Part shown: positions 1 through 4,858 of the stretch, piece after piece
Numbering within the stretch: the first letter of the stretch is position 1
Layout: each line of letters begins with the position of its first letter
Source of the DNA: Selenomonadaceae bacterium
GTDB taxonomy: Bacteria > Bacillota > Negativicutes > Selenomonadales > Selenomonadaceae
Assembly: GCA_017484235.1 (NCBI GenBank)
Contig: JAFUTM010000236.1
Span: 1 to 7,313 of the forward strand
Reading direction: 5' to 3'
DNA length: 7,313 nucleotides
The notes under the pieces: generated by a model
What the model was told of the DNA's origin: nothing
Seen by the model: the letters and a program-made list of their open reading frames with translations, nothing else
The model's database searches: none
Translations under genes and position numbers: made by a program

Positions 1-257
1 ACGCAATTAGTCCTGGAATTATTATCACACCACTCGCAAATGATGAACTGCACGGACCACGCAAAGACGGCTACCTCAAAATGATTGAGGCTTCACCTGC
101 AAAAAGAGCCGGCACTCCCGATGAAGTTGGCGATTTAGCAGAATTTTTGATGTCAAGTCGCGGTCGTTTCATCAGCGGCGCTGACTTCTTAATCGACGGC
201 GGTACCACTGCTTCCTATTGGTTTGGCGATTTACAATATTTGAAGAAGACACATTAA
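1..257 (+). CDS. Short-chain dehydrogenase/reductase (SDR), C-terminal part
   Basis: This is the 3' end of a gene that begins before the window. The open frame starts at base 3 and ends with TAA at 255-257, giving about 84 residues. It opens with AISPGIIITPLAND, which fits the conserved SDR segment after the catalytic YxxxK helix (N-x-I-x-P-G-x-x-x-T-P), where the nicotinamide contacts lie. It continues with RAGTPDEVGDLAEFLMSS and FISGADFLIDGGTT, the standard SDR ending (GxPxEva..v.fLaS...itG..i.vDGG). Such proteins are soluble NAD(P)-dependent oxidoreductases. The Rossmann fold and active-site Tyr/Lys are outside the window, so the substrate cannot be told. The tail after DGGTT runs on for 16 residues. 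The next gene starts 21 bases downstream on the same strand, so co-transcription is likely. Family assignment is secure; function is open. Confidence 0.9.
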   Translation, partial: AISPGIIITPLANDELHGPRKDGYLKMIEASPAKRAGTPDEVGDLAEFLMSSRGRFISGADFLIDGGTTASYWFGDLQYLKKTH

Positions 258-278
258 AATAATGAATTGGTGATGTAA

Positions 279-953
279 ATGAAAAAGATATTTGTATTGA
301 TTTTAACAATTTTGACAACGATGATGTTTGCAGCCTGTGGCAATGATACTGAAGGCTCAAGCTCAAATAGCGATTCTTCTACACAAATGCAAAAAGAAGC
401 CGAACAGCCGGCTCCAGTTCCAACTAAAAGCGATACTAAAATTTTAGTTGCGTATTTCTCGCGTCCAGGTGAAAATTATCAAGTCGGTTATATAACAAAA
501 GGCAACACTCACATTGTTGCCGATATGATTGCTGAGGCGACGGGTGCGGATATGTTTGAGATTAAAACCGTTAAGCCTTACCCAGAAGCCTATCAAGAGT
601 GCACCGATATTGCTAAACAGGAACAAATGGATAATGCTCGGCCGGAAATTGCTGGCAAAGTCGAAGATATGAGTAAGTATGACACAATCTTTTTAGGTTA
701 TCCAATTTGGTGGAGTGATATGCCTATGGCAGTTTATACTTTCCTTGAAAGCTACGACTTCAGCGGCAAGACAATCATTCCGTTCTGCACTTCCGCCGGA
801 GACTATATGACCGGAAAAGAAGTCCACATTCCAGAATTTGCCAAAGGCGCAACTATGCGCGACGGCATTGGTATTTTTGGTAAGGAGTGCCAGGACAATC
901 CTGATAAAGTTCGCGAGACCGTAACGAATTGGCTTAAAAATTTAGGCTTTTAA
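279..953 (+). CDS. Flavodoxin-like lipoprotein (Flavodoxin_4-type)
   Basis: The product is 224 residues. The N-terminus is a lipoprotein signal: MKK, a hydrophobic stretch to about residue 18, then the lipobox FAAC with the lipidated Cys at 20. Residues 21-53 are a Ser/Gln/Pro-rich linker. The flavodoxin fold starts at ILVAYFSRPGEN (55-66), where YFSRPGEN is the FMN phosphate loop. It continues with GNTHIVADMI (75-84), KPYPEAYQECTD (99-110), the aromatic flavin loop GYPIWWSDMP (140-149) and IIPFCTSAGD (166-175). These match the flavodoxin-type proteins common in anaerobic Bacillota, thought to carry or use FMN in electron transfer. The lipobox predicts anchoring on the outer face of the cytoplasmic membrane. 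The start is supported by GGTGAT at 269-274. The gene follows the SDR gene by 21 bases, and its stop overlaps the stop of the convergent kinase. The redox partner is unknown. Confidence 0.87.
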   Translation: MKKIFVLILTILTTMMFAACGNDTEGSSSNSDSSTQMQKEAEQPAPVPTKSDTKILVAYFSRPGENYQVGYITKGNTHIVADMIAEATGADMFEIKTVKPYPEAYQECTDIAKQEQMDNARPEIAGKVEDMSKYDTIFLGYPIWWSDMPMAVYTFLESYDFSGKTIIPFCTSAGDYMTGKEVHIPEFAKGATMRDGIGIFGKECQDNPDKVRETVTNWLKNLGF

Positions 954-2272
954 TTATCGGATTTTTCCTCAGTCGAAGGTTTCTTATCAACAGTATTCGT
1001 CTTTAATTCAACAATAAATTTAGTTCCGACGCCAAGTTCACTTTCAACAGAAATACTGCTGTCGTGGAGTCGGACTATCTCACTGGCGATTGAAAGACCT
1101 AAGCCATTGCCTCCAATCTCACGTGAACGCACTTTATCGACGCGATAGAAACGTTCAAAGATTTTATCCTGATCTTCTGGAGCAATACCAATACCGCTGT
1201 CCTGAACAGAAAACGTAATTTTATCTTTAGAAATATTATCTAAACTGACCGTGACGGTGCCGCCTTCCGGCGTGTACTTAATCGCATTGTCAACCAAGAT
1301 AAGAATAAGCTGTTTAATTTTCTGTTCGTCGGCGTGAACTTCAATCTTGGTGATATTCTCTCCAGTTAAGGTTATATTTTTCTTCTCGGCAAGCGGCGTC
1401 ATCATACGTATGTTTTGATTGAGCAGCGAACCGAGATCAAATTTTTTAATACTGACTTTAAGTGCGTTATTATCACTACGAGCTATAATCAGTAGATCGC
1501 TGACAAGTTTGGACATTTTTTTTACTTCGCTTTTAACGTCGGAAATAACCTGCTTTAAAAATGGATTGGTAATTGACTGGTCTGTAAGCAATAAATCAGC
1601 AGACGCCATAACAACGGCAAGCGGTGTACGCAGTTCGTGAGAAGCATCAGCCGCAAATTGTCGTTGTTTTTCATATGCAATTTTAAGCGGAATGATCGCC
1701 TTGCCGGCCATAACGTGACCGATTATCGTAGCTGTAATTAACGCGAGCAGACCTAAAAAAATGAGGGCGTACGTTGACTTTTGTAAACCGGAATACATAA
1801 CAGTTACATCTTTGCCAACGTAGAGCGTATGATTTACACCACTAATCCGAAAATGTTTAGAAGTCATCATAATGTTTGTTGTACGCCCAAGTTCGTTTGG
1901 ACGATTAAAAACACTTATCTCGCCCTCGTTTACAGACCACGTGTCAATCGTGTCCAGAATAAACGACTCTACCCTGAAAGAGGCACGAGCAAAATCAATA
2001 AGACGTTTGTCCTCGTCAAAAACATAATAAAATAAACGGTCGTTCGTATTTTTATAAAGTCTGTTGTCGTCTGTGTTTGACTCTGCGTTATTGTATCGTT
2101 CTTTATTTTCGGATATAGAATCGGCGGCATCTAAGATTTCCTGAGCCTGTTCTGAAAACATTGACCATTCTATTGTTTTGTGCATGATTAAAATCAATAC
2201 AATGAGAAATATTCCCATTATAATTGAATATGTCAGTGTAAGCTGCCATCGACTTCGTCCGAAAATTTCCAT
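950..2272 (-). CDS. Membrane sensor histidine kinase, orphan
   Basis: The product is 440 residues. Transmembrane segment 1 spans about 12-31 and segment 2 about 168-188; the roughly 135 residues between them form an extracytoplasmic sensor with no fold I recognise. The HisKA box is FAADASHELRTPL with phospho-acceptor His212. The ATPase domain has N-box VDNAIKYTP (Asn329), G1 box DSGIGI (358-363), F-box IFERFYRVD (371-379) and G2 box GNGLGLS (388-394), so it should be active. Only about 23 residues separate TM2 from His212, so a full HAMP linker is missing. The C-terminus after about 422 is a charged tail. A good Shine-Dalgarno (AGAAGGAA on the minus strand) precedes the ATG. No response regulator gene adjoins it: upstream is the divergent amtB, downstream the convergent flavodoxin gene. 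Its promoter mirrors that of amtB, suggesting a link to nitrogen status; this is inference. Confidence 0.92.
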   Translation of the reverse strand: MEIFGRSRWQLTLTYSIIMGIFLIVLILIMHKTIEWSMFSEQAQEILDAADSISENKERYNNAESNTDDNRLYKNTNDRLFYYVFDEDKRLIDFARASFRVESFILDTIDTWSVNEGEISVFNRPNELGRTTNIMMTSKHFRISGVNHTLYVGKDVTVMYSGLQKSTYALIFLGLLALITATIIGHVMAGKAIIPLKIAYEKQRQFAADASHELRTPLAVVMASADLLLTDQSITNPFLKQVISDVKSEVKKMSKLVSDLLIIARSDNNALKVSIKKFDLGSLLNQNIRMMTPLAEKKNITLTGENITKIEVHADEQKIKQLILILVDNAIKYTPEGGTVTVSLDNISKDKITFSVQDSGIGIAPEDQDKIFERFYRVDKVRSREIGGNGLGLSIASEIVRLHDSSISVESELGVGTKFIVELKTNTVDKKPSTEEKSDN

Positions 2273-2344
2273 TTAAGTTCCTTCTAATATTTATTATTTA
2301 ATATATAATTATTAAGTTTTGCCGATCAAAATTACTACTGACTT

Positions 2345-2373
2345 ATTTTATTATATTTAAATTTTAAAGTCAA
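2345..2373 (-). promoter_or_regulatory. Predicted sigma-70-type promoter of the orphan histidine kinase
   Basis: On the minus strand, -35 TTGACT (2368-2373) is followed by exactly 17 bases and -10 TAAAAT (2345-2350). The start point would be near 2338, giving a leader of about 66 nt, AT-rich, with the kinase Shine-Dalgarno at its end. The same two hexamers at the same spacing occur in the opposite direction in front of amtB. Predicted from sequence only. Confidence 0.6.
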
Positions 2374-2488
2374 TAATTATTCTATTGTTTATAACTTCAT
2401 TATTGAGCTTCGATATTTTTAATTCAGTATACAATGAACTATATACATTGCTGTATGACGGTATACATAGGCTATAATTATTGACTTT
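2366..2488. repeat. Perfect 15-bp inverted repeat embracing the divergent promoters
   Basis: Left arm AAAGTCAATAATTAT at 2366-2380; right arm ATAATTATTGACTTT at 2474-2488. The arms are exact reverse complements, 93 bases apart. Each holds one promoter's -35 hexamer plus 7-8 bases upstream of it. Because the -10 hexamers also mirror each other, 21 bp are shared in total. This could be a pair of binding sites for a common regulator, or simply duplicated promoter upstream sequence. Confidence 0.7.
2427..2470. promoter_or_regulatory. Cluster of TATACAWWG half-sites upstream of amtB (possible operator)
   Basis: Three 9-mers share TATACAWWG: TATACAATG (2428-2436), TATACATTG (2442-2450) and TATACATAG (2462-2470). 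Overlapping dyads are present: GTATA-N10-TATAC (2427-2446), CAATG-N9-CATTG (2432-2450) and TGTAT-N6-ATACA (2452-2467). The last is centred about 56 bases upstream of the predicted amtB start point, a usual place for an activator. It resembles, but does not match, the GlnR/TnrA consensus TGTNA-N7-TNACA. The rest of the 2273-2553 spacer holds only AT-rich leader and the other elements listed here. Confidence 0.4.
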
Positions 2489-2509
2489 GAGGTTTTTCTC
2501 GCTTAAAAT
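2481..2509 (+). promoter_or_regulatory. Predicted sigma-70-type promoter of amtB-glnK
   Basis: -35 TTGACT (2481-2486), 17 bases, -10 TAAAAT (2504-2509). The start point would be near 2516, leaving a leader of about 38 nt before the amtB ATG. A TATAAT at 2473-2478 is an alternative -10, but its best -35 (TTGCTG at 2448-2453) sits at a poor 19-base spacing. I see no sigma-54 (GG-N10-GC) element. Confidence 0.6.
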
Positions 2510-2514
2510 TTCAG

Positions 2515-2528
2515 TATCAGCGCTGATA
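2515..2528. promoter_or_regulatory. 14-bp perfect palindrome at the predicted amtB start point
   Basis: TATCAGCGCTGATA reads the same on both strands. It lies at about -1 to +13 of the predicted transcript, where a bound repressor would block initiation or escape. It is also the most GC-rich stretch in an otherwise AT-rich spacer. A role as an operator is inferred from its position only; a short RNA hairpin is possible but would have only a small loop. Confidence 0.45.
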
Positions 2529-2543
2529 AATAAATTTAAGTTT

Positions 2544-2549
2544 GGTGAT
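2544..2549 (+). promoter_or_regulatory. Ribosome binding site that sets the amtB start
   Basis: GGTGAT lies 4 bases before ATG 2554. A TTG codon at 2542 and a GTG at 2545 are in frame upstream but are overlapped by this site, so the ATG is the true start. Confidence 0.8.
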
Positions 2550-2553
2550 TAAA

Positions 2554-3858
2554 ATGACAGAAATCAATACAGGAGACACAGCTTGGGTATTAGTCAGTGC
2601 GGCAATGGTGTTTATTATGACTCCGGCAGTTGCACTCTTCTACGGCGGTATGGTCAGAAGCAAAAATGTGTTGGCAACTATAATGCAGAGTATGTTTATT
2701 CTCGGAATGGTCAGCGTCGAGTTTATCTTGATTGGTTACACAATGGCGTTTGGTCCAGATTTAAACGGTTTAATCGGCGACCTCAGCAAGTTTGGCCTTA
2801 TGGGCGTTGGCTACAATATTTTGGAAGGCGGCACTATTCCAGAGCTGGCATTTATCGCATTTCAATGTATGTTCGCTGCCCTCACACCTGCGCTGATTAC
2901 CGGTGCCTTTGCCGAACGAATGAAGTTTGGCGGCTTCGCAATCCTAATGTTACTTTGGGCGATTTTTATCTACAATCCTATGGCGCATTGGGTCTGGGGC
3001 GGCGGCTTCTTAGCACAGTTAGGCGCATTAGACTTTGCCGGCGGCCTCGTCATTCATATCTTGAGCGGCGTATCCGGTCTGACAATCTGTATACTTCTAG
3101 GCAAGCGTCGCGGCTATGGCAGAAGTGCAATTGTGCCGCATAATGTGCCTATGACGGTTATCGGTGGTGCCTTCTTATGGTTCGGCTGGTTCGGATTTAA
3201 TGCTGGCTCTGCTCTTGGTGCAAATGAGCTGGCGGCAAATGCCTTTGTTGTCACGCAAGCTGCAGCGGCGGCTGGTGTGCTCGGCTGGGTAATTCCAGAG
3301 TGGTTTAGGAATGGTAAGCCAACGGTTATCGGTGCAGTCTCCGGCTGCGTGGCAGGTCTGGTTGCGATAACGCCGGCGGCTGGTTATGTTGAGGTTCTGC
3401 CGTCAATCGCAATTGGTTTAATCGGCGGCGGTATCTGTTACAGCGCGGTTGCCGTTTTAAAAGAAAAACTTGGCTATGATGATTCACTTGATGCATTTGG
3501 CGTTCACGGAATCGGCGGTATTTGGGGCGCAGTTGCAACCGGCCTTTGGGCAACGACGACAATTAATCCAGACGGAGCTAACGGTTTATTTTATGGAGAA
3601 ACGGATTTATTTATTGCACAGCTTTTATCTATCGTAGTTGCAATAGTTCTGGCAGTCTTCGGATCGATTATTTTGTTTAAAGTTGTGAGTCAGTTTGTAA
3701 CGATTCGTGCAGATGAATATGAAGAGGTTACAGGTCTTGACCTTGTTGAGCACGGCGAACGCGGTTACACAACAGATATATTTACAGGTGCACCGTCCTT
3801 TTTCGGCGAGGAAGAATCCAGCGAATCGACAATTTTTTCATCAAAACCAGCACATTGA
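2554..3858 (+). CDS. amtB: Ammonium channel AmtB (Amt/MEP/Rh family)
   Basis: Integral membrane channel for ammonium uptake, working as a trimer and gated by P-II. Starting at ATG 2554 the product is 434 residues with about 11 membrane helices and no cleavable signal. All key residues fall at the same numbers as in mature E. coli AmtB: Phe107 and Phe215 (periplasmic phenylalanine gate), Trp148 and Ser219 (recruitment site), Asp160 (in ALDFAGG), and the twin pore histidines His168 (VIHILSG) and His318 (FGVHGIGGIWG). The cytoplasmic tail begins near 380 and includes TGLDLVEHGERGY (393-405), the conserved segment that meets P-II in related proteins. About 29 further residues, rich in Ser, Glu and Phe, follow and look lineage-specific. 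glnK starts 10 bases downstream, forming the classical amtB-glnK operon. Confidence 0.97.
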   Translation: MTEINTGDTAWVLVSAAMVFIMTPAVALFYGGMVRSKNVLATIMQSMFILGMVSVEFILIGYTMAFGPDLNGLIGDLSKFGLMGVGYNILEGGTIPELAFIAFQCMFAALTPALITGAFAERMKFGGFAILMLLWAIFIYNPMAHWVWGGGFLAQLGALDFAGGLVIHILSGVSGLTICILLGKRRGYGRSAIVPHNVPMTVIGGAFLWFGWFGFNAGSALGANELAANAFVVTQAAAAAGVLGWVIPEWFRNGKPTVIGAVSGCVAGLVAITPAAGYVEVLPSIAIGLIGGGICYSAVAVLKEKLGYDDSLDAFGVHGIGGIWGAVATGLWATTTINPDGANGLFYGETDLFIAQLLSIVVAIVLAVFGSIILFKVVSQFVTIRADEYEEVTGLDLVEHGERGYTTDIFTGAPSFFGEEESSESTIFSSKPAH

Positions 3859-3868
3859 GGTGTTATAA

Positions 3869-4249
3869 ATGGAACATAAATTGACAAAAATAGATATAAT
3901 TACACGTTCATCAAAACTCGAAGCACTAAAAGAAGCACTCAACGAAATCGGAGTGCTTGGAATGACAGTCAGTCAAGTTTACGGCTGCGGTCTGCAAAAG
4001 GGCCACAAAGAAGTATATCGTGGCAAAGAATATGATATAAATTTAGTGCCCAAGATAAAAGTGGAGACGGTCGTCTGTGAGATACCGGTTGAAAAAGTCC
4101 TAGAAACGGCGCAGCGAGTACTGAGGACGGGCAAATTTGGCGATGGTAAAATATTTGTATACGAGCTGACGGATGCGGTGAGGATACGTACCGGACATCG
4201 CGGCGTAGAGGCAATAATGGACATACCAGGCGAGAAGCCGGAACGATAA
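3869..4249 (+). CDS. glnK: Nitrogen regulatory protein P-II (GlnK type)
   Basis: The product is 126 residues, slightly longer than the usual 112 through a few N-terminal residues and a C-terminal tail after RIRTG. It acts as a trimer sensing ATP/ADP and 2-oxoglutarate, and blocks AmtB when nitrogen is plentiful. Visible landmarks are the T-loop QKGHKEVYRGKEY (43-55), with Tyr55 at the position uridylylated in E. coli (Tyr51), the TGKFGDGKIFVYEL signature (87-100) including nucleotide-binding Lys94, and RIRTG (105-109) whose arginines bind the nucleotide phosphates. Leu42 stands where E. coli has Arg38, and Lys53 sits in the tyrosine loop where Ala or Ser is usual. The gene follows amtB by 10 bases, with AGGTG overlapping the amtB stop codon as its ribosome site. 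Linkage to amtB supports the GlnK name. Confidence 0.96.
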   Translation: MEHKLTKIDIITRSSKLEALKEALNEIGVLGMTVSQVYGCGLQKGHKEVYRGKEYDINLVPKIKVETVVCEIPVEKVLETAQRVLRTGKFGDGKIFVYELTDAVRIRTGHRGVEAIMDIPGEKPER

Positions 4250-4253
4250 AAGT

Positions 4254-4291
4254 AAAAATTTTATGATTGAGTAGCTGGCGGCAAAATTTTT
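4254..4291. terminator. Weak AT-only inverted repeat after glnK
   Basis: AAAAATTTT (4254-4262) and AAAATTTTT (4283-4291) are exact reverse complements with 20 bases between, starting 5 bases after the glnK stop. The second arm ends in five T. The stem has no GC pairs and the loop is long, so termination would be inefficient. The amtB-glnK transcript may read through into the next gene. Confidence 0.25.
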
Positions 4292-4293
4292 GG

Positions 4294-4313
4294 TTATAAT
4301 ATGTTATAATAAG
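4294..4313 (+). promoter_or_regulatory. Predicted extended -10 promoter of the macrodomain gene
   Basis: A tandem 10-base repeat, TTATAATATG then TTATAATAAG, gives two TATAAT hexamers (4295-4300 and 4305-4310). The second is preceded by TG-T, a full extended -10. I see no good -35 hexamer. The start point would be near 4317, leaving a very short leader before ATG 4334. Confidence 0.5.
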
Positions 4314-4333
4314 ATAAAAAAGCAGGTGATAAT

Positions 4334-4795
4334 ATGTCATTTAAAGTTATAAATGGTGACATAACAAAAATGAAAGTAGATGCAATAGTCAACGCCGCCA
4401 ACACACATCTTTTAGCGGGCGGCGGTGTATGCGGCGCAATCTTTCGGGCGGCAGGTCACTCACAATTACAGGCCGCGTGCGATAAAGTGTCGCCGATAGA
4501 GACGGGCGGCGCCGTTGCAACTCCAGCATTTAAACTTAACGCGAAGATTATCATTCACACAGCTGGACCAGTTTGGAACGGCGGCAATAACAATGAATTT
4601 GAAAAACTAAAAAATTGTTATACGAACAGCTTAAAAGTTGCTGTCGATAACAATTGTAAATCAATAGCATTTCCACTGATTTCCAGCGGCATATACGGTG
4701 TGCCGAAAGATGTTGCAATGGAGGCAGCCAAGACGGCAATCGAAACATTTTTAAAAGATGACGATTTGGAAGTTTATCTCGTGCTTTTTGGATAA
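4334..4795 (+). CDS. Macrodomain protein (YmdB/MacroD-like), ADP-ribose-binding
   Basis: The product is 153 residues, essentially one macrodomain. Family members bind ADP-ribose, and many hydrolyse O-acetyl-ADP-ribose or mono-ADP-ribosyl groups on proteins. Landmarks: NGDITKMKVDAIVNAAN (7-23), the glycine loop LLAGGGVCGAIFRAAG (26-41), IIIHTAGPVWNGG (72-84) and the second phosphate loop PLISSGIYGVP (114-124). In E. coli YmdB the glycine loop reads GGGVDGAIH, with Asp35 catalytic; here Cys33 takes that place and Phe37 replaces His, so hydrolysis by the usual mechanism is doubtful while binding may persist. The protein stops at VYLVLFG, where relatives have LFDK plus about 15-20 more residues. 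The ribosome site AGGTGAT (4324-4330) supports the start. It lies downstream of glnK with its own promoter, so any role in nitrogen control is speculative. Confidence 0.9.
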   Translation: MSFKVINGDITKMKVDAIVNAANTHLLAGGGVCGAIFRAAGHSQLQAACDKVSPIETGGAVATPAFKLNAKIIIHTAGPVWNGGNNNEFEKLKNCYTNSLKVAVDNNCKSIAFPLISSGIYGVPKDVAMEAAKTAIETFLKDDDLEVYLVLFG

Positions 4796-4799
4796 ATTG

Positions 4800-4828
4800 T
4801 TGTAAAATTTGTACAGCTATGGTATAAT
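4800..4828 (+). promoter_or_regulatory. Predicted promoter of gatC
   Basis: -35 TTGTAA (4800-4805), 17 bases, -10 TATAAT (4823-4828), with TG-G before the -10 as an extended element. It starts 5 bases after the macrodomain stop codon. This is the best consensus promoter in the window. Confidence 0.7.
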
Positions 4829-4841
4829 ATACAATATTATA
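4823..4841. promoter_or_regulatory. 19-bp palindrome overlapping the gatC -10 and start point
   Basis: TATAATAT-ACA-ATATTATA has 8-bp perfect arms around a 3-base centre. The left arm contains the -10 hexamer and the right arm covers the expected start point. It may be an operator, but an AT-only sequence like this could arise by chance near a TATAAT. Confidence 0.3.
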
Positions 4842-4847
4842 TATAGC

Positions 4848-4854
4848 AGGTGAT
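4848..4854 (+). promoter_or_regulatory. Ribosome binding site that sets the gatC start
   Basis: AGGTGAT lies 4 bases before ATG 4859. The in-frame GTG at 4850 lies inside this site and is therefore not the start. Confidence 0.8.
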
Positions 4855-4858
4855 AAAT

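Noticed and set aside
2452..2467. GlnR/TnrA box upstream of amtB
   Set aside because: TGTAT-N6-ATACA is one base short and differs at fixed positions of TGTNA-N7-TNACA; kept only as a generic dyad.
2273..2541. Sigma-54 promoter for amtB
   Set aside because: No GG-N10-GC element with acceptable flanks was found; a good sigma-70-type promoter is present.
2542..2553. TTG start adding four residues to AmtB
   Set aside because: The codon overlaps the GGTGAT ribosome site; ATG 2554 has the right spacing and gives exact E. coli AmtB residue numbering.
2583..3143. Plus-strand open frame of 186 codons inside amtB
   Set aside because: It is out of frame within a fully conserved channel gene and its translation is Arg/Tyr/Cys-rich without any family features.
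4850..4858. GTG start adding three residues to GatC
   Set aside because: The GTG is part of the AGGTGAT ribosome site; ATG 4859 is correctly spaced and gives the usual GatC start.
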